NCBI GenBank assembly: GCA_934085825.1
Contig: CAKOHR010000003.1
Location: 1-64,000, forward strand
Direction of reading: 5' to 3'
DNA: 64,000 nucleotides
Source of the DNA: an uncultured Bacilli bacterium
GTDB taxonomy: Bacteria > Bacillota_I > Bacilli_A > RF39 > UBA660
Part shown: one piece after another, positions 16,771-23,877 of the stretch
Layout of the letters: the number at the start of each line of letters is the position of its first letter
How positions within the stretch are numbered: position 1 is the stretch's first letter
Made by a program: the position numbers and the translations under genes
The notes under the pieces: model-generated
What the model saw: the letters and a program-made list of their open reading frames with translations, nothing else
Database searches by the model: none
What the model was told of the DNA's origin: nothing

Positions 16771-18318
16771 TTATGCCCCCAATCCTACAAATGTTCCAAT
16801 TCCAATTGGAAATTTGACTAAATACCAAATAATTATAAATGCTAAATATACTACACATGTAACTCCGGCATAAGGAAGTTGATATTTAATTGCTTCTTTA
16901 ATTGTAATAGGTTTATTACTTTGATTATAGTTTTCTAAATATGCTAAATATACTATAAAGTAAGCAAATACTGGTGTTAGTCCAAGGGCTACACTACTTC
17001 CAAGCCTAAAAACTAACTGAGTAAATTCTGGTGAAATACCAGCATTCATAAGTTTTATAATAACTCCAGCTACTATATCATAACTAAATAGTACTGTTGG
17101 TTGTACAAGTGCTATTAAACAAGAAAAGGCAAATAAAATAACTAGTAATGGCAAACCCGCAAAGTCACTATTTTGTATTATATTGGTTAACGCTCCAGCA
17201 ACAACATTACCTATATTAGATTGTTTAAATATATTTATAAATGTTGATGCAGCAAAAATCATTACTAGTACTTTACCTATTCCATTAAGAGAATGACCTA
17301 ATCCATCAATAAATTCTTTGTTATTTTTTATAGTTTTAGCACCAATACCATAAAATAAACCTAATATTACAAAGAATACTGCTACTACAAAGACAAAGCC
17401 ATTACTAAAGAATGAATTATAACTAAATAATTTATCTATATATAAACTTTGACTGTAATCAAGTAGATTGCCTGAGAATGGTAAGCCAGGTATAATGTTA
17501 TATATAAAGATAAGTAAGTATATAAAACCTGCACCTAGTGAAAATAATAATCCTCTCATTTGTTTTCTAGTTAATACTAATTCTTCTTCGACATCTTCTT
17601 CTAAAAATTCATATTTTGGCATATTTTTAGCAATATAATTTTCTGTTATATTTGTTATTACAAATGCTAATATTATAATAAGTATTAACATAGCAAACAA
17701 AAATCCCCAGCTTGATATTGTATAACTTGAATTTATAATATGGACATTGTCAAGGGTAATACTTATTAAACTTGAGTCGTAACTAGTTATAAATAAACTT
17801 AAGCTACTACCACATGTAAGGGATGCAAATGTTGTAATAATCCCAATCATAGGATTTCTTTTTCCATAAAGGAAAAGTAAAGCTCCAAGAGGTACTAATA
17901 TAATATATGATAAATCACCAACTAAACTAGCAATTATACATATAAATACGAGTGCAAAGGTAACAGTTGTTTTCTTTGCTTTTTTAGTCATTAATGTAAT
18001 TATTGTTTTTAAAAAACCACTTTTAACCATTATACCAATTCCTAAAAGAATAATGATTAAATGTGTTAAAACAGCAAAGTTAGCAAAGTTGCTAACTGTA
18101 GTTGTAAATATGTATTTAAGACCACTTAGGCTAAATAAAGAATTAACAGCTTCTGTTGTAACTTGAAAATCACCAGTAATACTGGATATTTTATTAAATG
18201 TTGCTTGAACATTAAATAATCTTAAAATACCACTTACTATTATTGTTATAAAACTTAAAACAAGAAGCATCATGACTGGATGTAAGCCAATTTTTTCTTT
18301 AGTTCGAAGTTTTTTCAT
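16771..18318 (-). CDS. AbgT family transporter
   Basis: 515 residues with about 11-13 transmembrane helices and the AbgT family layout: GLHPVMMLLVLSFITII at the N terminus, the SLVGDLSYIILVPLGALLF motif, two re-entrant regions and GSSVALGLTPVFAYFIVY near the end. AbgT members (AbgT, MtrF, YdaH) move p-aminobenzoyl-glutamate or export antifolates. The substrate here is not shown by the sequence. Its start overlaps the DUF951 gene by 20 bp and its stop is 3 bp before ychF. Confidence 0.8.
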   Translation of the reverse strand: MKKLRTKEKIGLHPVMMLLVLSFITIIVSGILRLFNVQATFNKISSITGDFQVTTEAVNSLFSLSGLKYIFTTTVSNFANFAVLTHLIIILLGIGIMVKSGFLKTIITLMTKKAKKTTVTFALVFICIIASLVGDLSYIILVPLGALLFLYGKRNPMIGIITTFASLTCGSSLSLFITSYDSSLISITLDNVHIINSSYTISSWGFLFAMLILIIILAFVITNITENYIAKNMPKYEFLEEDVEEELVLTRKQMRGLLFSLGAGFIYLLIFIYNIIPGLPFSGNLLDYSQSLYIDKLFSYNSFFSNGFVFVVAVFFVILGLFYGIGAKTIKNNKEFIDGLGHSLNGIGKVLVMIFAASTFINIFKQSNIGNVVAGALTNIIQNSDFAGLPLLVILFAFSCLIALVQPTVLFSYDIVAGVIIKLMNAGISPEFTQLVFRLGSSVALGLTPVFAYFIVYLAYLENYNQSNKPITIKEAIKYQLPYAGVTCVVYLAFIIIWYLVKFPIGIGTFVGLGA

Positions 18319-18499
18319 TTACGATCACCTTCTTTAACTTTTTCATAAATTCTAATCTATCCATCATGATCTCTCTACCACAATTCTTGCATTTAATTTT
18401 AATATCTGCACCATTACGGGTTATTGTCCATAAATTGGTGCCACATGCATGGTCTTTTTTCATTATGCAATCATCATTTAAATTAAAATCTTTATTCAT
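18299..18499 (-). CDS. DUF951 family zinc-ribbon-like protein
   Basis: 66 residues. The family core is clear: MKKDHACGTNLWTI, NGADIKIKCKNCG and MDRLEFMKKLKKV, with cysteines arranged as a small zinc knuckle and an S1/L31-like beta core. In Bacillota it is conserved between parB and ychF, as here, apart from the inserted transporter. Function unknown. Confidence 0.9.
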   Translation of the reverse strand: MNKDFNLNDDCIMKKDHACGTNLWTITRNGADIKIKCKNCGREIMMDRLEFMKKLKKVIVNEKTSN

Positions 18500-19390
18500 T
18501 TATTCTTCCTCAACTTTTACATTCATCTTAGAAAGTATCTCTTCTAGTTCTTCTACCCCATCAAAATATATTTCAATTTTCTTTTTATTAACTCTTACTT
18601 TAGTATCTAGTGTATCCATAATTATGTTTTCATACATTCTAAACTTATGATCAAAACTCCTTTTACTTGCACTAGTCCCTCTTATTACAACATCACTTTT
18701 AACATCTTGACTCAATCTTTCCAAATCTCTAACAGACATATCTTCAGTGACTATTTTTTTTGCTAAATCATTTACTTTTTCTTCGTCATCTATTTTAGAT
18801 AGTACTCTAGCATGTGACATACTTATGGCTCTTTTTTCTACTAATCTTTTTACTTCATCAGGAAGTTTAAGTAAACCTAATAAATTAGTTACATATGTTC
18901 TACTTTTACCAAATTTAGTGGCAAATTCTTCTTGTGTATATCCTTTTAATTTTATAATATTACTTATACTACTTGCTTCATCTATAGGATTCAAATCTTC
19001 TCTTTGAATATTTTCAATTAAAGCTATTTCCATCATTTCTTGATCATCAAAATCTTTAATTATGGCAGGTATCATTTTAAGTCCTGCGATTTTTGCAGCT
19101 TTAGTTCTTCTTTCGCCTGCAACTAATTCATAACCTTTAATACTTTTTTTAACTATTATTGGTTGAACTACACCGTATTCTTCAATAGATTTAGCAAGTT
19201 CATTTAAAGTTTCACTATCAAATGTTTTTCTAGGTTGATAAGGATTACTTCTTATTTCATCAATTGCTATTTCTGTTATATCTTTCTTATTTTCTTCTAC
19301 AACTGTATCTTCAAAATTATCAAAATCTATAACATTGTTAGAAAATAATTGTTCTAGTCCTTTACCTAATGCTTTCTTCTTAGTTTCCAT
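18500..19390 (-). CDS. parB: Chromosome partitioning protein ParB (Spo0J)
   Basis: CTP-dependent DNA clamp that loads at parS and recruits SMC. Visible: N-terminal CTPase core with RSNPYQPRKTFD, GERRTKAAK (about 90-98) and ENIQREDLNPIDEA, the helix-turn-helix with TQEEFATKFGKSRTYVTN (about 150-170) and the C-terminal dimer domain. 296 residues, as in B. subtilis Spo0J. The start overlaps the end of parA by 11 bp. No convincing 16-bp parS site was seen in the window. A second, longer ParB lies at 62808. Confidence 0.95.
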   Translation of the reverse strand: METKKKALGKGLEQLFSNNVIDFDNFEDTVVEENKKDITEIAIDEIRSNPYQPRKTFDSETLNELAKSIEEYGVVQPIIVKKSIKGYELVAGERRTKAAKIAGLKMIPAIIKDFDDQEMMEIALIENIQREDLNPIDEASSISNIIKLKGYTQEEFATKFGKSRTYVTNLLGLLKLPDEVKRLVEKRAISMSHARVLSKIDDEEKVNDLAKKIVTEDMSVRDLERLSQDVKSDVVIRGTSASKRSFDHKFRMYENIIMDTLDTKVRVNKKKIEIYFDGVEELEEILSKMNVKVEEE

Positions 19391-20165
19391 CTCTACTAAC
19401 CACTTCCTTTGCTAAATTAGCATAAGCTTCCGTAGCTCTACTTAAAGGATCATATTCATTAATTGGCTTACCATGACTAGGGGCTTCTACTAATCTTACT
19501 AATCTAGGTATTATTGTATTAAATACTTTATCTTTAAAATATTTTCTTATTTCTTCAATTACTTCAAGACCAATATTTGTTCTGCCATCAAGCATAGTTA
19601 AAAGTACGCCTTCAATTCTAAGATCTGGATTCATACTTCCTTGAACCATTATAATACTATTAAGTAGTTGTGTAATACCTTCAAGAGCGAAGAATTCACA
19701 TTGGACAGGTATTATTACGCTATCAGAAGCTACTAGAGCATTCATAGTGCCAAGTCCTAGTGATGGTTGACAATCTATTATAATATAATCATAATTATCT
19801 CTTATTTCATCTAACTTTAGTTTTAATTGCATATTTTGACTAAATTCTTTATCTTCAAGCATCTTTTTAACAAATTCAACATCTACACCAGCTAGGTTAA
19901 TAGTTGATGGTATTATACTTAGATTGTGAAATTTAGTCTTCTTTATAGCTTTTTTAACTTCACACTTACCTGTAATTAATTCATATACATCGTTTTTAAA
20001 ATCATTTGAAGTTAATCCAAGACCGGTTGTTGCATTACTTTGAGGATCCATATCTATTAACAACGTGCGTTTGCCCATTTTACCTAAAGCAGCAGATAAA
20101 TTTATACTAGTAGTAGTTTTGCCAACTCCACCTTTTTGATTAACAAGTGATATAATTTTAGCCAT
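19380..20165 (-). CDS. parA: Chromosome partitioning ATPase ParA (Soj)
   Basis: Deviant Walker A ATPase: KGGVGKTTTSINLSAAL at residues 9-25, Walker A' DMDPQSNATTGLG and Walker B DYIIIDCQPSLG. Binds DNA non-specifically as an ATP dimer and works with ParB in origin segregation and DnaA control. The start is MAKIISLVNQ (ATG 20165), not the upstream TTG, because the protein family begins there. 261 residues, normal. Confidence 0.96.
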   Translation of the reverse strand: MAKIISLVNQKGGVGKTTTSINLSAALGKMGKRTLLIDMDPQSNATTGLGLTSNDFKNDVYELITGKCEVKKAIKKTKFHNLSIIPSTINLAGVDVEFVKKMLEDKEFSQNMQLKLKLDEIRDNYDYIIIDCQPSLGLGTMNALVASDSVIIPVQCEFFALEGITQLLNSIIMVQGSMNPDLRIEGVLLTMLDGRTNIGLEVIEEIRKYFKDKVFNTIIPRLVRLVEAPSHGKPINEYDPLSRATEAYANLAKEVVSRDGN

Positions 20166-20244
20166 AACAAGCACTTCCATTCTATACAACTTACGTACTA
20201 CTTTATTTTATCAAATTATTAATTACTTGTCTATGTTTTTATTT

Positions 20245-20277
20245 AAAAAAGTGGCATGCTCTTTAGCACTCCACTTT
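20245..20277 (-). terminator. Terminator downstream of VP1
   Basis: AAAGTGG / CCACTTT outer stem with partly paired AGTGCT / AGCATG inside, followed on the minus strand by six T. It ends the DGR transcript before parA. Confidence 0.75.
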
Positions 20278-20287
20278 GATATCGGCG

Positions 20288-20317
20288 GCGTGGGGCGGAT
20301 GCTCCCGCCAGATGCGC
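20288..20317 (-). repeat. GC-rich hairpin after VP1 (DGR target-type hairpin, copy 1)
   Basis: Inner stem GGCGG / CCGCC with a 6-nt loop (GAGCAT on the coding strand) and a partly paired outer stem. It is highly GC-rich inside an AT-rich genome and starts 15 bp after the VP1 stop. A near-identical element follows VP2 (23835-23864). DGR targets in phages and bacteria are often followed by such a stem-loop that marks the acceptor site; here it lies about 100 bp past the variable repeat, further than in the Bordetella phage. Confidence 0.65.
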
Positions 20318-20331
20318 TTATCTTTAGTTTT

Positions 20332-21480
20332 TCACATCCCTATGATATATGGCTTATCTAAGGTTCCTTCTCCATCAATTTTGTACACAGAAGCGTCTAG
20401 ATACAAGACTGGACGAGCGCCATAACCATTACGCGCGTAGTTGCCGCTCGCAATGCCGTTCTCGAGAAGACTGAACACATCGTTGCTGATTGAAGAACTA
20501 GGCGTAAGTGTCAATTCGTATCCTTTTCCATATAGCCAACTTTGTCCTGCACATGCGCCACTACTATAAGAATCTAAATTTGTTGTTCTTGCACAACGAC
20601 TTGATAACACACTATATCCATAATCACTTGGATACATTAGTCCTATATATCCTGTAGTTGTTGTTGGTCTTCCACTAACTACTGTTGTTCCTCTTTCGTA
20701 TCCATAAAAAGCTTCAGTTGTTGCACTTTCATCATAATATCCACTTAAATATCCACCTAAATACCATGTTACATTTGCTATCATACTTCTATAGCCAGAT
20801 TGTATTCCTTTTTTTGTATAGTCACAATTTGCTGTTACTGATGTACTATATCCATAGCAATAGCCTGAGCTTGTTCCATCTTGGGCATTATAGTATGCAC
20901 CATTAAGTAATAAGTTTAGACTTGCTACTGTCCAATCATTAGTATTTGACTTATCCCATGCAAGTCCATCTAACACATCTGCACGAATTATTTTAACCAA
21001 GTTTTTTCCACTTTGACCGTGAGAGTTACTATCAAACACTCCGATTATTCTCCAGTATTCATTATTGAACCACACATAATTATTTGGATTCTTTCCTTCG
21101 TATCTGTATCCGTTTTCATTTACTACTTGGCCTGTTCCTTGCGTCGTTCCCGCTAAGCCTGTGATATAATCATTAAAGTATGTTTTTGTAATTGTTTCAA
21201 ACTTAATATCACATGATACATCACCAGTTATATTTTCGATTGATAATTTCCAATCATCATATAACCATTTTCCATCTGCACCATCACATGATACATTTGC
21301 TTTATATAATCCTTTAGATGGAAAAGATGTTATACTTTTTCCATCTAAAGATAAAGCATATAATATTCCATCTTTTTTAAATGTATGTTTATTATTAGTA
21401 TTGTTGTTTAGAACAATAATACTAATGAATAATACTATCAATACAATTCCTACACTTACTACTTTAATTCTCTTTTGCAT
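20332..21480 (-). CDS. DGR variable surface protein VP1
   Basis: 382 residues: one N-terminal membrane anchor (about 7-26) and an extracellular part. Residues about 60-110 form a small cysteine-containing region. From about 127 (YEGKNPNNYVWFNNEYWRII) the protein carries a DUF6273/FISUMP-like C-type-lectin-type domain, almost identical to that of VP2 (GVFDSNSHGQSGKNLVKIIR, GYRSMIANVTWYLGGY). The variable repeat covers residues about 326-355, followed by the constant end RPVLYLDASVYKIDGEGTLD. Inferred role: cell-surface ligand binding diversified by the reverse transcriptase upstream. GGAGG ribosome site at normal distance from ATG. Confidence 0.85.
   Translation of the reverse strand: MQKRIKVVSVGIVLIVLFISIIVLNNNTNNKHTFKKDGILYALSLDGKSITSFPSKGLYKANVSCDGADGKWLYDDWKLSIENITGDVSCDIKFETITKTYFNDYITGLAGTTQGTGQVVNENGYRYEGKNPNNYVWFNNEYWRIIGVFDSNSHGQSGKNLVKIIRADVLDGLAWDKSNTNDWTVASLNLLLNGAYYNAQDGTSSGYCYGYSTSVTANCDYTKKGIQSGYRSMIANVTWYLGGYLSGYYDESATTEAFYGYERGTTVVSGRPTTTTGYIGLMYPSDYGYSVLSSRCARTTNLDSYSSGACAGQSWLYGKGYELTLTPSSSISNDVFSLLENGIASGNYARNGYGARPVLYLDASVYKIDGEGTLDKPYIIGM
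20416..20505 (-). repeat. Variable repeat VR1 (DGR)
   Basis: 90 bp in the same register as the template repeat at 21877-21966. By hand alignment there are 27 differences; 17 are at template adenines. In the first 42 bp all six differences are at adenines (for example AAC to ATC, AAT to GAT, AAC to CTC). The remaining ten non-adenine differences all lie in the last half. The segment is much more GC-rich than the genome. Confidence 0.85.
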
Positions 21481-21723
21481 AAGACCTCCAACAATTCTAT
21501 TAATTTTACTTTTAAATATAATTCATTATATTTATTATTTTTATAACAATTCATTTCTTCTATTTCTAAATTATTTAGATAAATTGTATTTACTTCTTTA
21601 ATACCAAAATAGTTTACTATTTTAGCAATCTTCTTCAAAAGAAATGTAATTATTATTTTTATCTTTTATTAAAATTACATAATCTTTATATATTTTTTTA
21701 ATTATTAAATATCTTTCTTTCAT
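21459..21723 (-). pseudogene. Small frameshifted ORF between TR and VP1
   Basis: ATG 21723 opens 33 codons (MKERYLIIKKIYKDYVILIK onward, ending at TAA after EEDC). A second frame then continues the same kind of protein, with AKIVNYFGIKEVNTIYLNNL, down to a TAG at 21459 that overlaps the VP1 start. Joined by a shift near 21625 they would give about 88 residues. I do not recognise the family; it may be a DGR-associated small protein or spacer RNA that merely reads open. Shift is real in this sequence; joining is inference. Confidence 0.4.
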
Positions 21724-21750
21724 AAATCAAATTAATATAATAGCCCCATA

Positions 21751-21772
21751 GGAAAAGTCCTTAGACTTTTCC
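21751..21772 (-). ncRNA. Hairpin in the DGR spacer downstream of TR
   Basis: Perfect 9-bp stem GGAAAAGTC / GACTTTTCC with a TAAG loop (coding strand), about 105 bp after the template repeat. No T run follows, so it is not a simple terminator. In the Bordetella DGR, a structured spacer beside the TR is part of the RNA used to prime cDNA synthesis; the region 21490-21876 could play that role. Role inferred from position and structure only. Confidence 0.45.
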
Positions 21773-21876
21773 GTATCTATTTTCTTTTTAAGGATTTTAT
21801 CCTTTGGATAATTCATGTTCTTTATGCCCTTTTATATCCCTTGAGATAATAAACATTTAACATAATGAGCTCGGAA

Positions 21877-21966
21877 GGCACCATTCCCGTTGTTTGCTTT
21901 GTTGTTGTTCAGGTTACCGTTGTTGTTAAGATTGAACACATTGTTGCTGTTTGAAGAATTAGGCGT
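21877..21966 (-). repeat. Template repeat TR (DGR)
   Basis: 90 bp starting 16 bp after the reverse transcriptase stop. Read as codons on the minus strand it encodes a near-homopolymer of asparagine: 15 of 30 codons are AAC or AAT, including the triplets around 21900-21925, with fixed Val-Phe, Leu, Gly and Ala positions in between. This is the hallmark of a DGR template, where adenines are the mutable bases. It aligns over the full 90 bp with VR1 and, allowing a two-codon shift, with VR2. Its 3' flank (CGAGCTCATTATG) does not match the VR flanks. Confidence 0.9.
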
Positions 21967-21982
21967 CTTTTTTACTTAAGAA

Positions 21983-23043
21983 TTACCCATCATATCTATC
22001 AATAAAATGCTTTACTTTATCTTTATTAATAAATATATAATTATTTTTAAAGCATTCAATACTTGAAAAGTATTGATTAAACTTTATCAAATTATGTTTA
22101 TATAAATAATTTGCTTTTTTTATACCTTTTCTAATATTCTTTTTAGTGTTAGTATTTAGTTTTACAATTGTTTTATTATTTTTAACTCTAAATGTATAAC
22201 CTAAAAATGATATTCCTTGATTACAATTACTAATAATTGTTTTCTTACTATTTAATTTTAATTTATATTCATTATTAATTATATTTTCAATCAATTCTAA
22301 AGAACTTTTTAGATATTCCTTAGAATTATGAATTAAAATATAATCATCCATATAATTAATAAATTTAATATGTAAATTATTAGTAATATAATGCTGTAAT
22401 TTGTTTAAATACAGTATTGCTAGAAATTGACTAGACAAATTACCTATAGCTAAACCTTTACCATATTCATATTTTGGCAATTCAACGTTATACTTCTTTT
22501 CTAAGTATTTTATCTTTTTATTAATATACTCTTTATTAGTACTTTCAAGTATTATTTTAACAAGATTTAATTCTTCAGGATTTAAATCTTGTTTAATAAT
22601 TGAAACAATTACTTCGTGACCTGAACTATAAAAATATTTACTTATATCTAGTTTCAAAAAATAGAATTTATTATATTTTTTGAAACTTTCAATATCTTTT
22701 TTAATAATTTTATTGCATAACTTGTTCCCATTTCTTTTCTAGTAGCACAATTTCTACTTCCTAGATATTTTTCTAGCTTTGGCATTAAAATGTGCCTAGT
22801 TACATAATGATTTATTATTTTTTCATATATACCTTGGGCCATTATTACTCTTATCTTAGGTTCAAATACTAAAAATATATTATACTTTCCTCCATCATAT
22901 AGATTATTTTCTAATACTCTTTTTATATCAACAAGATATTCCATTTTATGTTTTTCAAAATCCAATATTTTCTTTTTGTTTCTAACATTTTTCTTTACTT
23001 CACTTTCATATATATTTAATAAGTCAAAAATATTTATTTTCAT
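21983..23043 (-). CDS. DGR reverse transcriptase (two frames joined by -1 shift)
   Basis: Error-prone reverse transcriptase that copies TR RNA into mutated cDNA. The first frame (23043 to 22654, 129 codons) holds the N-terminal RT motifs with FEPKIRVIMAQGIYEKI and the R-K-E-M-G-T segment. The second (to 21983) has LDISKYFYSSGHEV, the DGR-specific GLAIGNLSSQFLAILYLN (SQ instead of the QG of other RTs), catalytic YMDDYILIH and the ISFLGYTF end. They join perfectly at A AAA AAG (22696-22702) in the -1 phase, giving about 353 residues and restoring KDIESFKKYNKFYF. Either programmed frameshifting or one lost A explains this. It starts inside avd. Confidence 0.88.
22696..22702 (-). promoter_or_regulatory. 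Putative -1 frameshift slippery site in the RT gene
   Basis: Coding strand reads TTA AAA AAG in the zero frame, that is A AAA AAG in the phase used by dnaX and many insertion sequences. Slipping back one base makes the next codon GAT and enters the frame that carries the rest of the reverse transcriptase. Without slippage translation stops at TGA 22654. Confidence 0.6.
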
Positions 23044-23383
23044 GATTATTTAGCCATCCCGTTACCATTTTATTTATTTCAACTAAATCGGTTGCAAGTT
23101 TATATAAGTTTTTCTCACTTATATATTTTTTTAGTAACAGTCTTTCTAACATAAAATCAAGTAAAGCAATGTTAGCTTTGATACTAGTTCTGTATAAACT
23201 TACAGTACTAGTATCATAAGAACATAATAAAATATCTTTTAGTACATCAAGTGATATATTCTTAATCCTATCTTTAAAATACATGTCTTTTCTGGGAATG
23301 TTTTCTAATGAATTATCTAAGTTCATTAGAAACATTTTGTATTTTTGAAGTATTTTAAAGTCATTATTATTTATTCTAAACAT
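23024..23383 (-). CDS. avd: Avd, DGR accessory variability determinant
   Basis: 119-residue all-helical protein with four amphipathic helices, the size and pattern of the Avd/four-helix-bundle (S23-like) family: KYKMFLMNLDNSLENIPRKD, then KNISLDVLKDILLCSY, TSIKANIALLDFMLERLL and LATDLVEINKMVTGWLNN. Avd forms a basic pentameric barrel that binds the reverse transcriptase and the template RNA; it is required for mutagenic retrohoming. It overlaps the RT start by 20 bp and follows MSL by 11 bp, so all three are coupled. Confidence 0.85.
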   Translation of the reverse strand: MFRINNNDFKILQKYKMFLMNLDNSLENIPRKDMYFKDRIKNISLDVLKDILLCSYDTSTVSLYRTSIKANIALLDFMLERLLLKKYISEKNLYKLATDLVEINKMVTGWLNNHENKYF

Positions 23384-23394
23384 TTTTCGTGTTT

Positions 23395-23795
23395 CTACAT
23401 TATTTTATTAGCTTTTTCACTATCTAATGATTTAATCTTTTCTATTAAAGCATCCATTCGTTCTTTAATATCCATTTTCTGTAAAGCTATTATTTTATAT
23501 TTAGAGTATTGATTTATTTTTTTATAATCTTTTACACTTGGATTTTTTCCACGGTATATAATTTGATATGATATCTTTAATTCATCCAGCCTATCTATTA
23601 TTTTTACTAATGAGCTATCTGGAAAACCACATTTATATGTTTTACCATTTTGTATTATTTTGTATTCAAACAAGTAATTAAACATAAAAGCATCATAACC
23701 ATAAACTTCAAAAAATTTACCACTTGATTGATTAATGATTACATATTTTTGGGGTTCTTCTTGTACCCCCCCGACACGAACAACCGTTTAAACAT
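23395..23795 (-). CDS. MutS-domain-I-like DGR accessory protein (MSL), frameshifted at a G7 tract
   Basis: The protein resembles only the mismatch-binding domain I of MutS: YVIINQSSGKFFEVYGYDA, then YKCGFPDSSLVKIIDRLDEL and ISYQIIYRG, followed by a short helical tail. Small MutS-like proteins are known DGR companions. The frame holding the FFEVYG core has no start codon of its own. An ATG with an AAGGAAAG site lies at 23795, but its frame meets the G7 tract at 23766-23772 and ends after 18 codons. One more G would fuse the two frames into an intact protein of about 133 residues. The shorter ORF from ATG 23685 would lack the domain core. Confidence 0.65.
23766..23772 (-). repeat. Homopolymeric G7 tract in the 5' end of MSL
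   Basis: Seven consecutive G on the coding strand, very unusual in this AT-rich sequence, placed eight codons after the ATG. Gain of one G (or loss of two) puts the start codon in frame with the MutS-like domain. Confidence 0.8.
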
Positions 23796-23834
23796 ATTAT
23801 TATCACTTTCCTTTCTTATGTGTTTATATTCGCG

Positions 23835-23864
23835 GCGTGGGGCGGATACTCCCGCCAGCCACGC
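23835..23864 (-). repeat. GC-rich hairpin after VP2 (DGR target-type hairpin, copy 2)
   Basis: Coding strand: outer stem GCGTGG / CCACGC, 2-nt bulge, inner stem GGCGG / CCGCC, loop GAGTAT. An 11-bp GC-rich stem-loop 13 bp after the VP2 stop, sharing nearly the whole sequence with the hairpin behind VP1. None follows the template repeat. This fits a DGR target-site hairpin; a transcription role is less likely because no T run follows. Confidence 0.7.
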
Positions 23865-23877
23865 TAAACCAAAGTTC

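Noticed and set aside
20220..20330. tmRNA or small RNA gene between parA and VP1
   Set aside because: No tRNA-like acceptor or tag reading frame; the segment is explained by a terminator and the GC-rich hairpin.
21401..21601. Plus-strand ORF over the VP1 start and spacer
   Set aside because: Shadow of the minus-strand genes with low-complexity Leu/Ile content, no ribosome site and no family pattern.
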